Of a stretch of 64,000 bases of DNA, positions 44,324-56,789 are shown piece by piece. The stretch spans positions 33,928,134-33,992,133 of the forward strand of contig NC_077239.1 of NCBI RefSeq assembly GCF_947179165.1, written 5' to 3'. Position 1 is the stretch's first letter. Every line of letters begins with the position of its first letter. The notes below the pieces were generated by a model. The model saw only the letters and a program-made list of their open reading frames with translations, was not told where the DNA came from and made no database searches. Origin of the DNA: Solanum dulcamara. Lineage: Eukaryota > Streptophyta > Magnoliopsida > Solanales > Solanaceae. The position numbers and the translations under genes are program-made.

Positions 44324-47300
44324 TGTCATGACCCAACCCCGTAGGCCGTGACTAGGGTACGACCTGGATTCTTGTATACGTAACTATCAAATATAGCCAA
44401 ACTGAACTATGCATAATGTGATACTACACCCAAAAACCCCAATAGGTCAAAATTTTTTCATGTACATGTAGCCTCTTTCATTTGTACCATATCATGAAAG
44501 GGCACACGAGCCAACAAGGCTTCCATAACATAAAAAGATTCACAACACGTCGTATAGGCACAATTGAGACAACTTACACTTAACCCACATACACATGACT
44601 ACAGACCTCTAAGAATAGTAATAACAAAATATGGCAGGACAGGGCCCCCGCTGTACCCCTGAATAAACAAACATATACATCGTACGTTCAGTACCCCTAA
44701 ACTCAACTTTGATACAATGGATCTTCTTCCAAACTAGCTGAGCAGAATCCTAAGTTGATAGATCCCCAAAATGTAAGTTCGTACCTACGGGCATGAAATG
44801 CATACCCCCGAAGAAAGGGGGTTAGTACGATATATGTACTGAGTATGTAAAGTACAAAACATAATAACTGAGACAACAGTTGAAAGAGGGATATAGGGGG
44901 CAAGTATCACATTTAGCTATCTATCGTACCTGCATCCTATAAACTAAAGGCAGACAGACTATCATCACGTACTATATCTGGCCCGTTCAGGGACTCGATG
45001 TAAAAACTACATTATTTCGTCATCATAAGCACATATGTATCATTAGCGTTGTGGAATGTACAGCCCGATCTATGTATATAGCAAGTACATGCCAAGGAAT
45101 GACGGCCCGATACACATATCATATAATAATGTCAAGGAATGATGGCCCAATCCGTGTCTCATATAATAATGCCGAGGTACGACAGCCTGATCCATATATC
45201 ATATAATAATGCCGAGGTACGACGACCCGATCCATATATAATATAATATGCCGTGGAACATACAGCCCGATCCCTATATAGCAAAATATGCAGAGGTACG
45301 TTCAGCCCAATCCATATATCTCATAAGGCATATACGTGCACGTAAAACTCTATAACATATACATATCGTATAATAATGCCGAAGAACGATGGCCCGATCC
45401 GTGTCTCATATAATAATGTTGAGATACGACAACCTAATCCATATATCATATAATAATGCCAAGGTATGATGGCCCGATCCGTATATAATGTAACATGCCG
45501 TGCAACATACGGCCCGATCCCTATATAGCAAAATATGTCGAGGTACGTTCGTCCCAATCCATATATCTCATAATGCATATACGTGCACGTAAAACTCTAT
45601 AACATATCAAACATCCCTCAGGTATCACCATAAAATATGTTCAAGAGCTCCTAGTTATAGGAGCTTGCACATCCCATCACTATTCAGCCTATAGAAGGCT
45701 CAAGGGTCGTAGTTCAACTACTTCAAGGCCCTTATCATTCAAAAGTGAGTACAAGTCATGAGTTACATCCATAATCTATAAATGGAACTATCTATAACTC
45801 ACATCACATATCGTTTCACTTACATTAAGCCATTTTAAGAGAAGGGAGGGATAGGCTTCACGTGTAATACTTTTCATCACGTAAAAGGCTTACAAGACAA
45901 TAACTCAACTATCGCAGGAGTTCTAATATCAAGAAGTGAATAAGATTTATGAACCATATTCGGGGTTCTATTAATGAAATTATCCCCACATTGCATATAC
46001 CATCCACTTATGGCTAAGACATGCCTAGAGAAAAGAAGAGTTAAGCCTTACATACCCTCTACTTTTCATCATCTAGGAGACAGTGAGAGAAACTAACTCA
46101 ATTAGCATAGGAGCTCTCACTTCAAGAAGTAGGTAGGAATCGTAAATCATATTCGGAGCTTCATGAGTAGATATGTCCCCACATTTCATAGGCATATCAT
46201 ACTTAAGACTAAGACACGCCAAGAGAAAGGAAGGATAGCTTTACATACTCATCACTTTCTAATGTATGGAAGGCTTGAGAACCCCCAATTCAATTACTGT
46301 AAGAGTGCTTTCATTAAGAAGTAAATGAGGATCATAATTTACGCTTGACATTTATGAGTAGATTTACCCTCAAGCTCATATCATTCATTACTTAACTTGA
46401 AGACATGCCAATAGAAAGGAGAGATAGGCTTTACATTCCTCTTACAGGTTCCTCATAACCACGTTCGTGTCGTCATCCTCTGAACCTATTTAACACAAAA
46501 ATAATTTTCATATTAATAACCTTTAACTTTCCAGCTTCTAAATCCACAACGAAGCACCCATAGGCATCAATCCTTATTTGCCTGTCTCGACTAGTCTATT
46601 AGTTAGTGAAGAAGTTAATGGAATTTGGGCAGCATCTCCTCTATAACTCACCCTATCCGAAATTCGAATTACATATTCAATTAGAACAGCCAACCAAAAA
46701 CAACAATTAGCAGCCAATACGCAATTATTCCACTTCAACCTTACACAAAAGAAGTCCCAAACAGCCCGTTCATAACTATGACCCCAAAATACGATTTTCA
46801 ATCTTTATTTCATAAACTCTTCACCACAAGAAACGGGGTGTAATGTGGATGCAACCAAAATCACTTATACCCATATTTAGACATTTTTCCATCCCTGCAA
46901 CACTACAAAACAATTTCCAATACAACACTACAATAACAACAACACTAGTTATATTTTAAGCCACTAGAATACGTCAAAACAGTCCCTATACGACCTGCCC
47001 CTTCATTCAGCCATAACATCCATATTTTCATGTGTCCAACTCATTTTTACACACCCATAACATTTTTAAACCTTTACCAAAATGTGGGGGAAGATAATCA
47101 AGCCATACCTTAACAAACGGCTTCCCAAACTTGCTGAAAATTAACTTCGGAAACTCTTGACACGGCTGAACTTTGGTGGTTGTTTGCATCCCTACCTTGC
47201 TTCCCCAACTATAAATTTCCATTGTTAAACACCCCCACTTAGTTGAGTAATACCTTAGATAATTAATTCACGGAGAAAAATCGGAGGGCTTACCTTCAAG

Positions 47301-47957
47301 TAGCCATGGCCGACGCCCCTCTTTCTTGCTCCCTAGGGTTTCTCTTCTTTCATTTTTTTCGTTCAATTATTCTGAAGTTTAAGGTGTATACAGAATGTAA
47401 CACCAATAAATATGCATCCTTAGGAGGTGCCATGTGGAATCCCTCTAAGGTTCCACGTGGCAGCCCCCTAGGGCGCCACCTTAATCATGCCTCCAATCCT
47501 TGGCTGCCATGTGGAAGCGTGAGGTCCACCCAAGCTGCTGCATCACCTACTTGACCCTAAGTAGGTGCATCACCAAATTGTCCAAGTAGGTGCATCACCT
47601 ACTTACTTCGAGTAGGCGCGTCGTCTCCTTATTTCTCTTCTGTGGGTTCATAATCTCAACTCACTCCAAGAGCCTATGTTTTCCTTTCTACTTAAACTCG
47701 ATGTGTACTCAAGTATCTTAGTTATGTAAGATGTCCAAGTTGGTAGCTTACGCAAGCAAGTTGAGTCCTACGGCCCATTACTTGGCCTTCGACTCCTTCC
47801 AGATTCTTATAACCCTATTTCCAATCTTCACTATTATGGAGTATCTCATTCTCCTTTCCTCAGAGTTATTTGATACATGGTAATTAATCTAGATCAAACG
47901 GCACTTTTCAAGAGACATAAGATAGTGTCCCAAGGTTCGAAAGTACGGGGCATAACA
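44324..47957 (-). mobile_element. Solo LTR e1 (3,634 bp)
   Basis: The + strand starts TGTCATGACCC and ends GGGGCATAACA, with exact target duplication CTCAT (44319-44323, 47958-47962). Same long-LTR family as B, b1 and d1 (40-bp minisatellite, CACCTACTT/AAGTAGGTG arms at 47546-47610, TTCCACGTGGCAG near 47450). No gene or interior. Removal leaves E's pol frame continuous. Confidence 0.93.
45077..45607. repeat. Expanded 40-bp minisatellite with 247-bp higher-order repeat in e1
   Basis: Twelve or so 40-bp units of the GGCCCGATCCatatatc.tataataatgcc type. The block ending ...CGTAAAACTCTATAACATAT at 45360 recurs ending at 45607, an offset of 247 bp. So about six units were duplicated as a group after the array formed. 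B's two LTRs have only about seven units each. Confidence 0.85.
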
Positions 47958-47962
47958 CTCAT

Positions 47963-48500
47963 CACCTTTGACAAAGTTGACTAAAAAGAAGGTGAAATTT
48001 TAATTGTCAGAAGCTTGTCAAAGGAGCTTTCAAGAGTTGAAAGATAGTCTCACCGCCGCTCCTACTTTCACTCTACCAGAGGGTCCGATGGTTTTGTGGT
48101 ATATTGTGACATTTCAAGGGTTGTTCTTGGGTATGTTTTGATGCAACATGATAAGGTAATAGCCTATGCTTCTAGACAACTTGAACTACTTGAACAAAAT
48201 TATCCAACCCTTAGTCTTGCATTAGCGGTGGTTGTGTTTGCATTGATAATTTGGAGACACTATCTTTATGGTATCCATGTGGATGTGTTCACCGACCATA
48301 AGAGTTTATAATATGTGTTTAAGCAAAAAGATTTGAAATGTCGACAAAGAAAAAGGCCTGGACTATTGAAGGACTATGACATGAGTGTGTTGTACCATCC
48401 TAACAAATCTAATGTGTTTGCTGATGCACTAAGTCGATTTTCCATGAGAAGTGTTGCACATGTTGAAAAAGGTATGAAAGAATTGATCAAAGATGATTGA
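47963..48500 (+). pseudogene. RNase H domain of element E
   Basis: Resumes right after e1 with P-L-T-K-L-T-K-K. An open stretch at 48096-48311 then has the D-I-S-R-V-V-L-G start, A-S-R-Q-L and T-D-H-K-S-L, a TAA at 48309-48311, and the same frame continuing at 48315-48500 with D-Y-D-M-S-V-L-Y-H and A-D-A-L-S-R. Apart from the first 130 bp and single stops, the frame is intact, so decay here is mostly point mutation. Confidence 0.88.
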
Positions 48501-48503
48501 AGA

Positions 48504-49680
48504 TTGGCATGTTTAGGTGTGCGGTTGGTTGACTCTGATGATGGAGGTGTTCTTGTTCACAATGATTTGGAATCATCTCTTGTAGCGGATGTTAAGGCTA
48601 AGCAAAACCATAATCTGGTTTTAGTTGAGTTGAAGAAGTCAGTTGCCGAAAAAGCAATTGAAGCTTTCTCCCAAGGGAGAGATGGTGTGCTTCGTTATCA
48701 AAGTCGGTTGTGTATACCTAACATTGATGGGTTAAGAGAGTTGATATTGAATGAAGCTCATAGATCTTAATATTTGATTCATCCGAGTTCCATAAAGATG
48801 TATCGTTATTTGAGGGAAGTGTATTGGTGGAATAGCATGAAGAAGGACATAGCGGAATTTGTGGCTAAGTGTCCAAATTGCCAAGAAGTTAAAGTTGAGA
48901 GTCAAAGACTGGGAGATCTAGCCCAACAAATTGAAATTCCTACTTGAAAGTAGGATGATGTGAATATGGACTTTTTAACGGATTTGCCTCATACTAAGAA
49001 TCAATATGATTCCATTTGGATTGTTGTACATGAGATGACTAAGTCAGCTTATTTTCTATAGGTCAAGACTTCTTATGGTACCGAAGATTATGCTAAGTTA
49101 TATGTTCATGAGTTGGTAAGACTTCATGGTGTGCCCTTGTCCATCATATTGGATCGAGGTACACATTTAACTTCACACTTTTGGAAGTCAGTTCAAAAGG
49201 TTCTTGGTACAGAGGTCAAGTTAAGTACTGCTTTCCATCATCAAAATAACGGTCAAACCGAATGAACTATCCAAACTTTAGAAGATATATTGAGGGCGTG
49301 TGTTATTAATTTTAAAGAAAGTTGTGATGATCATTTGGAATTGATTTAGTTTACCTATAATAATAGTTACCACTCTAGCATCCAAATGGATCCTTTGAAA
49401 CATTGTATGAAAGAAGATGTAGGTCCCCAATAGGGTAGTTTTAAGTATGTGAGATTCTTGATTGGTCTGGATTTGGTGATGGATGGCTATGGAGAAGGTA
49501 AGATTCATAAGGGAGAGGTTGAATACAGTTCAAAGTCTTCAAAATTCCTATTTGGATGTTAGGAAGTGAGAGCTTAAATTTGAAATAGACGATTGGATCT
49601 ATTTGAATGTTTCACCCATAAAGGGTGTAATGCATTTTTGTAAGAAAGAGAAATAGAGTCCTAGATATGTTAGACCTTAC
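48504..49680 (+). pseudogene. Connection domain and integrase of element E (broken)
   Basis: Same frame as RNase H from 48504 to 48770, then the zinc-binding end (F-V-A-K-C-P-N-C-Q-E-V-K at about 48860-48895). The core has V-V-H-E-M-T-K where the first catalytic Asp should be in V-D-R, so Asp is lost. The second Asp is kept (I-L-D-R-G-T, about 49150), and the third acidic residue lies in Q-T-E followed by a stop. Several further stops and a frameshift after 49390. Confidence 0.87.
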
Positions 49681-49686
49681 AAGATA

Positions 49687-49992
49687 TTGAGACTTGTTGG
49701 CAAGGTGGCTTATGAGTTAGACTTGCAACTAGAGTTTGCAATGATTTACCCGGTGTTTCATGTGTCTATGTTGAGAATATTCATGGGTGAACCAAACTCC
49801 TTTGCACCATTGAAAGATGTACGTGTTGAGGAGACTTTGACTTATAAAGAAGTTTCGGTGGGAATCTTAGACCAGGAAGTTAATAAGTTAAGGAACAAAG
49901 AAGTTGTGTCCATCAAAGTGTTATTGAGGAATCAACAAGTAGAAAGTGCTACATGGGAGACGGAGGCTGATATAATGAGACGATACCTATAA
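49687..49992 (+). pseudogene. Integrase tail with chromodomain, element E
   Basis: An open 101-codon stretch: Y-P-V-F-H-V-S-M-L-R, a linker, then a chromodomain-like module (I-L-D-Q-E-V...K-V-L-L-R-N...A-T-W-E-T-E-A-D-I-M-R-R-Y). Chromodomains at the integrase C-terminus define chromoviruses and can direct insertion to marked heterochromatin, which would fit this nest. The family assignment is firm; the targeting role is inferred. Confidence 0.87.
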
Positions 49993-50250
49993 ATCTTTCC
50001 CTCTACTCAATTCTAAAGTATTAAATTGTTCTTATTCAAGATAAATTGTACTCTTATCTATTCAGTTCCTCTTATGTCATTCATATGCATGCATGTTCAT
50101 AAAAAGTTGATTTTTAGTCATGATTTTATGTTAAGTTGAAGTTTACATGTTCCATACATTTTAAGGTGTCATCATATTCAGGTTGGGTTGCTAGTCCTCT
50201 TTCCGTGCCCTTCCTATGATAAGTTTATCTTCTTCGTGGATACATGTTCC

Positions 50251-50273
50251 CAAGGGGGAGATAGGAGAGATAT
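50251..50273 (+). promoter_or_regulatory. Polypurine tract of element E
   Basis: CAAGGGGGAGATAGGAGAGA ends just before the 3' LTR start TGTAAGACACC at 50274. It is longer than in F because of an internal GATAGGAGA repeat. Confidence 0.82.
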
Positions 50274-52541
50274 TGTAAGACACCACAAGTCAGAGAGTTG
50301 GAACCCGAAAGAAATCCACTAAATTTTGACTGACTCTATCCTTATGAGCCACTCTATGACTCATAGACAGTCCTACGACACGTAAGAACAAGTCATGGAG
50401 TGACCTTTAGAATTTGAACATGACCAACCTAAAAGGAAGGTCTTACGACTGCTCTTTACGGTCCATAATCCCTTAGACTACCCGTAGAAAGAACTAGTAG
50501 GAAGACTTTAGAGGCGTTATTCATAGATCCCTCAAGGACACGTCTATGACATGTCAGGATAGGTCATAAAAGTTCTTACGGGTCATTAGAATGACTTGTG
50601 ATGAACTTCAAAGACCCTTAGAATTTGAAGGTTTTTTGACCTGTAGGTTCAGCCCAAGGATGACTCATAGACAAGTTGACGGGCAGCAGAAAGGACCCGT
50701 TCTCAAACTTCATAAACTAGATTTTTTAGGATTTTCCTCTGACCTGCAGGATGAGTCATTTAGAGGACTCGTCATTCTTTCAACAACCCGTAGATAGGGT
50801 CTCGTAAGTTCAATTTCAAGATTTAAATGAAGGGCAATTGTGTTTTTTTCCAAGTTTGGTTCAATGAACCTAGACACTTTTATGGCCAAGTTCAAAGTCT
50901 GTAAATATTAAATTTTTCAAATTTCCCTCCTATTCAATTCATTCTCCCAAAAATTTTAAGGCAAGAACAAAGTCTCTCAAGGTTTCTTCTTCAAGCTCAA
51001 GCTAGGATTTCTATATTTCTACAAGGTTTCTTCTTCAATTCTTGATGAATTAAAGCAAGGTATGTGGGGATTAATTCATAGTTCTTTTTCACCCATGGAG
51101 CCCTAATGGTTTTTCAAAGTTTCTTTTAATTTCAATTAAATTATGAACCCTAGTTTTGATAAATTGCATTGGGCTTATTGAATTCCATTTTTAGATGTCA
51201 TCAATGATCATTGGATGCATGTTTTCATATGAATTACAAGGTTTTGAGATGAATTATGAATTCTCATGAATAAATATATTTTCAAGTTATGATTATGAAG
51301 TTAAAGATGATTTTTTATGATTTGATCATGAGTTTATTGATGTTTAAAGAAAGTTTTCATGATTTAAAGTTGAGATTTATAATTTTATAATCATGATCAG
51401 AGTTAAGATTAAAAAAGTTATAATGATGATCAGAGTAAAGATCAAAGAAGTTATTATGATGTGATAAGTCTAATTCTCACACAATCATATTAAAGATGGT
51501 CATAAGTAGAATTCTCACCGAAGTTATGGATTCTTATGAATAACTAAGTTAATGAGTTATTCCTAATATGTTTTAAAGGTGGATTGATATACAGTTTCTA
51601 TCTTTCCCTATTATGTTATGATCGCATTTTAAAAAGTTTCTATTGGGATATCGACTAAGCACTGACAAGACGTCTAGGTGGAGTTCTGTCCATTAACACA
51701 TTTAGTTACCCAAGGGAATCCTAGTAGCAACCTAAAGTCCCAAACTACGTTGCCCGTGTAAGATTTCCTTCATGGCCTAGCTAGTAGATCCACGTATATC
51801 ACAGTTGAGTTGAGTTGAGATGAGTAACATGATGGAGTATACCCTGGCAAGGCAGCCTCCCCCTTCTTGATGAGGGTTTCATCGGATTCCATGCAATAGC
51901 TCGCATAGTCTTAGATGTCAGTTAAAGGTATTATCATGCACAAGTTAAAGTCATGAGTCGTAATATGAAGTTTTATGATATGCGTCGACCATGAATTTTA
52001 TATGTTTTTAAATGCTTTTAAGCTCTATTCATGTTCATTTTGATTGGTCATGCATCTTATGGAATATTATTCATTTTCCTTTTCTTGTTCATGTATACCT
52101 CACATACGAATGTACTAACGTATATTTTTCCTACATTATCTCATAATGTAAGGGCGAATGACACTAACGACCATCCTATTCGTCGCTAGAGTTGATTAGA
52201 TATCAAGAGTTTGTGAGTCCTAATCTTATCAAGGCGAATGACTTGGTTTCTTGTTGCTATTATTTTGACTTCTTCTTATTGTTCGATTGAGCTAAGAGTT
52301 TGTCCTAAACTTGATCAAAGACTAGACTAGAGGCATGTTTAGACGGCTTATGATATAGTCTGGTTTGGACATCTATTGAGTTGACTTCCCTTAGTCCTAT
52401 TCCCTTGAGTTGATTTCTTCCGCATAATTTTAAAATGCTTCTTTACCTTATATATACGATGTATGCTAAGATGGCTTATGATTGGGGTCCTTTGTATCCC
52501 AATCAACATGTCACATCTTGGCCCTATTTCTGGTCATGACA
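50274..52541 (+). repeat. 3' LTR of element E (2,268 bp)
   Basis: TGTAAGACACC...GGTCATGACA. Complete, and used to show what the 5' LTR lost. No coding content. The AAATT target copy follows. Confidence 0.9.
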
Positions 52542-52546
52542 AAATT

Positions 52547-53083
52547 AATGAGAAAAGACCAAAACACCACTTGAAATATCACTGAATGGGTTACTTGAAT
52601 GGACGCTCTTCACGGGCCACTAAATCCTCTATGGTTTATGAAGAGTCTTGTAAACTTGGAGGGTCTTTGATCTCTGAAGGACTAACTTCTATGATGATCA
52701 GTATGGTTCGTTAAAATTTTCATGGGTCATAGACCTGGTCGTATAGTGGTCCTTTCCTTAGAGTCCAACAATCTCTCCTACACAAACCCTTCAACGGTTC
52801 ATGTAGCTTTCAACGGCCCATATGATGGCTCGTGGAAGACAACCTGATAGGGTCCTTGAGGGGTCGAGTTCACGAACCACTCTATGGTTCGTTCTTCTTC
52901 CCATGACCAGTCAACCCTTTCATAGAAACCCTTCCGCTTTTCTTCCCATATTCCAGTTCACTCCATGGTGCCTTCTACTGCCCATGGTGGGTACTATGAC
53001 CCGTCAAAAGGCCTCATGAACCCAAAATCTGCAGCTTTTCTATAAATTTTCTTTCGTCTAACTTTTTAACTCTAGGTCTTACA
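52547..53083 (-). repeat. 3' LTR of element D, last part (5' start of the LTR)
   Basis: Continues from 33315 across element E (aatgagaaaagaccaaaa... matches aattggaaaagataaaaa at 59571 in the 5' LTR) and ends TAGGTCTTACA at 53083. Rich in short inverted repeats around tggtgg/ccacca. Confidence 0.88.
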
Positions 53084-53359
53084 ATATCCTCCACTTAGGA
53101 ATATTCGTCCTTAAATGGTACTTACGTTAGCATGAGTAAGGTACGGAAGAGACTATTAATCCAACTTGAATGCAATGAAACATCAAAAATGCATAAACTA
53201 TGGAATACTGAACCCCAAGCTAAAACATGACTTCAAACTCATTTCATGAACATGTATGTACATGAAAATATGAGAATAGGTAAAATGTGTGAATTCGAAA
53301 GAGCAAATCGTGAAGGAACTTAATGCCTCAACTTAGAATGGAAAGAAAGAGTGAAGCTA
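53084..53359 (-). promoter_or_regulatory. Polypurine-tract region and 3' untranslated part of element D
   Basis: The minus strand just before the LTR reads aggacgaatattCCTAAGTGGAGGATAT, where other elements have a longer purine run. The tract is interrupted by T and C. The rest of this stretch up to the chromodomain has no feature. Confidence 0.65.
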
Positions 53360-54560
53360 TCATGACATCATATCAACTTCGACCTCCCATATAACACCTT
53401 TGACCTCTTGGTTCCTCCATAACAACTTAACAAATGCTACTTCCTTATTTCTCAACCTTCGAACTTGAGAGTCTAGAATTTGAACCAAAATCTCCTCATC
53501 TGAAAAACTCGCCTTCACACTAACACTATCCAATGGCACAGTAGATCTAGGATCACCAACACACTTCCTATGCACATGAAACACTAAATGCACCAATGCC
53601 AACTTCGAAGGTAAGTCCAACTCATATGCCACCTTGCCAATCCACTATAAAATCTACATTTTAGGGACAAAGCTTTCCTTTCTTGCCTAAATGCATCACA
53701 CTCTTCATGGATGAAATTTTTTAAGTAAACCCAATCATCCACCTTGAATTCAAGTTTCTTTTTCCTCACATTCAAATAGGACTTTTGTCGACTTTGAGCA
53801 GTCTTTAATCTTTCTCTAATGAGCCTAAACTTCTTCATAGCCTCATGCACTAGCTTGGGCCCTATAAAGAAACTTCACTAACTTCAAACCAAATAATAGG
53901 AGACCTACAACTCCCACTATAGAAAGCCTCAAATTGAGCCATTTGATTACTTGAATGGTAGTCATTATTATAGGAAAACTCAATCAAGGGAAAGTGATCA
54001 TCCAATTACCCTTGACATCAATTACACAAGCTCTCAATGGTTTTTCAAAGGTCTAAATAGTACGCTTGGCTTGACCATCAGTATGAGGGTGAAAAATTGT
54101 GCTCAACTTAACTTAAGTACCAAGACCCTTTTGGAATGACCTCAAAATAGTGATGTGAATTGAGTACCTTAGTCCTAAATGGTAGATAATAGAACACTAT
54201 GAAGCTTAACCAACTCTCGAATCTAAAGTCTAGCATAATCTGTGGCCGAATAGGAAGTCTTAACGGGAAGAAATCTGCCATGTTAGTCACTCGGTCAATA
54301 ACTACCCAAATTGAATCTTTTTACCAACGGCTACGAGTCAAACCGGTAATAAATTCCATATTCATATCTTCTCTATTTAAAGTAGGAATCTCAATGTGAG
54401 GTTTTTGATGCTCAACATTCACTTGTTGACAATTAGGATATTTGGCCATAAACTCCGCATTATCCTTGTTCATGCCATTCCACTAATACACTACCCTCAA
54501 ATCTCAATATATCTTTATGGAACCCAGATGAATAGAATACATCATACTATGAGCTTTGGA
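53360..54560 (-). pseudogene. Integrase and chromodomain of element D (broken)
   Basis: The chromodomain tail is open at 53360-53632 (I-L-D-S-Q-V-R-R-L-R-N-K-E, then L-L-W-R-N...I-W-E-V-E-V-D-M-M). The integrase C-terminal domain is at 53584-53850, overlapping in another frame because of a frameshift. The DDE core lies at about 53870-54320 with stops, and the zinc-binding end at about 54410-54500. Confidence 0.85.
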
Positions 54561-54579
54561 TAATAACATCAGTCATCAA

Positions 54580-55264
54580 TATTGTGAATATATAATTGGC
54601 TTTGATATTTAAGCACACTATTTCCCCTTGGGAGAAACACTTAATGGCTTTTTTGACAACCGTTTTTTTTAATTCAACAAAAGTTGGATCATTATCTTTC
54701 TTTGCCTACACTTTTGCCATAAGAGATGATTCAGAACCATTTTGGACAACAAGACAACCATCCCCAAATCAACCAAGAGAACACTTAAATGATCTAGTCT
54801 ATGAACATTACGAACTAACTCCTTCTTTTCTTCCTCAACATGGGCAATGATATTCATGAACAACCTAGTAAGAGCATCGGCAACCACATCCGCCTTACCC
54901 AGATGGTACAATACACTTATATCATAATCTGTCAACAACTCAAGCCATCTTCTTTGTTAAAGGTTCAAATTCTTTTGGTGGAACAAATATTGAAAACTCT
55001 TATGGATGGTGAATACATCTATTGGACACCATTAAGATAGTGTCTCCAAATCTTCAAAGCAAACACAGCCGCCGCTAACTCTAAGTGATGAGTAAGATAG
55101 TTCATTTCATGAACCTTAAGTTTCCTAGAAGCATAGGATATCACCTTACCATTTAGCATCAAAAAAGAATCAAGATCAACTCTTGAAGCATCATAATATA
55201 CCACAAAACAATCGAAACCTTTCGATAAAGTCAACACTGGAGCAGAATTAAGTCTATCTTTCAA
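54580..55264 (-). pseudogene. RNase H and connection domain of element D
   Basis: Open at 55019-55264 (V-V-Y-Y-D-A-S-R start with the first catalytic Asp, S-Y-A-S-R-K-L) and at 54669-54938 (D-Y-D-I-S-V-L-Y-H, A-D-A-L-T-R-L). The T-D-H motif between them is altered: a frameshift near 55000-55020 disrupts it. Confidence 0.85.
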
Positions 55265-56050
55265 GGGAGATTCAATGGAATTTCACATTCTTCAGACCAT
55301 TGAAATTTCACCTTCTTCTTAGTCAAAGTAGTCAAGGTAGATCCAATGGAGGAGAATCCTTCCACAAACCATCTATAATAACCGAAAAAGTCCAAGAAAC
55401 TTTGAACATCAAAAGGAGAGAGGTATAGGGAAATTTTTAACCACATTGATTTTCTTACAATCCACCATAATACCTTCACCAGAAACAATATGTCCAAGGA
55501 AATCAACTGACCTCAATAAAAACTCACACTTGCTAAACTTAGTAATTAATTGACGATCATTGAGAATTTGCAAGACAATTCTCAAATGATCGGCATGCTA
55601 ATCCTCATTCCAATAATAGATAAAATATCATCAATGAACATAATAATGAATATATCCAAATAAATCTTAAAGATCCTATTCATCAAATACATAAAAGTTG
55701 TAGAAGCATTCATTAGTCTAAAAGACATAACCAAAAATTCAAATTGACCATACCGAGGTCTAAAGACCGTCTTTAGAATATCACATTCTCTTACTTGAAG
55801 TTGAAGATAACCCAATCGAAGATCAATTATTGAGATATAACTTTCTCCTTGAAGTTGATCGAATAAGTCATCAATCCTTAGGATGGAATACTTATTCTTA
55901 ATTGTGACCTTGTTCTATTTATGGTAGTCAATACATATATGGAGAGAACCATCCTTCTTTTAAATAAAGAGAATCAAAGGATCCCATCGAGAGATACTAT
56001 GTCTAATAAAATTCTTATCCAAAAAGTTTTTTAACTTATCCTTAATTCCT
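55261..56050 (-). pseudogene. Reverse transcriptase of element D
   Basis: The palm F-I-D-D is intact within the open stretch 55582-55815 (about 55627-55638). The thumb and connection at 55261-55506 are out of frame with it. The fingers at 55850-56050 are recognisable (Y-L-F-D-Q-L-Q-G, K-K-D-G-S-L) across stops. Confidence 0.85.
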
Positions 56051-56419
56051 TACATTTTATTGGTGCCATGCTGTAAAAAGGAATGCAGATAGGATGGGTA
56101 TCTAGAAGAAGATGAATACCGAAGTCTATCTCCCTTTTTGGGAAGGATATGTGGAAGATCAACAAGAAATACTTATAGAAACTTATTCATAATCAAACTA
56201 ACTCAAGAATAGGGCACAACTCATATCCCTAACTCATACTAGATGATAGATGTAACCTTTAGAAATCATCTTTTGATATTTAAGGTACAAGGTAAATTGA
56301 CCCTTAAAACGAAATTACTACCTTTCAATTCTAGGACCAGCTCATTTGGAAACTACAACTCAACCACATGGGTTCTAAAACATATGGAGGCATAACATGC
56401 ATGAAGCTAATACATATAA

Positions 56420-56700
56420 AGGATAACATCAAAATTGATGACGTTGCTCTACAAGATCAATTGAGGTGCTTTTCTAAAAAAACTAAGACTGGACAATTTT
56501 TATAGACTCTTTTAGCATAAACTAAATTACTAACAAGCGTATAGACAAGAAAAGGCTCTAACAATATCTTGAGACTAAAAATAAATTTCATAGAAATGTA
56601 AGGAGTAAGAAATGATGAAGTAGTACTCAAATATAACAATAATCGGATGAATCCTCTTACTCCTGACAAGTCTATTGGGCGTAATATTTGTTTTGGCACT
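56420..56700 (-). pseudogene. Aspartic protease of element D, active site lost
   Basis: An open stretch (56457-56699) keeps F-L-T-P-Y and I-L-L-E-P-F-L-V-Y-T. The preceding loop reads Y-L-S-T-T-S-S-F, without the catalytic Asp-x-Gly. This is the second protease in the window with a destroyed active site. Confidence 0.72.
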
Positions 56701-56789
56701 AAACATCACCCAAAGTAGTACCATACTGAGCCGGTCAGCCTATAGTATTCTTAGCCTGAGTTTGGATCGACGACCTCCATCTCTAGTAA

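Larger units (their letters stand above)
33316..52541 (+). mobile_element. Element E: Ty3/gypsy chromovirus with F and e1 inside
   Basis: Starts TGTAAGACCCC at 33316 and ends GGTCATGACA at 52541, with exact target duplication AAATT (33311-33315, 52542-52546). Removing F (6,600 with TSD) and e1 (3,639 with TSD) leaves 8,987 bp. Order on the + strand: 5' LTR, gag, [F], protease, RT, [e1], RNase H, integrase, chromodomain, polypurine tract, 3' LTR. All genes are broken, and the primer-binding site is deleted. Confidence 0.93.
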
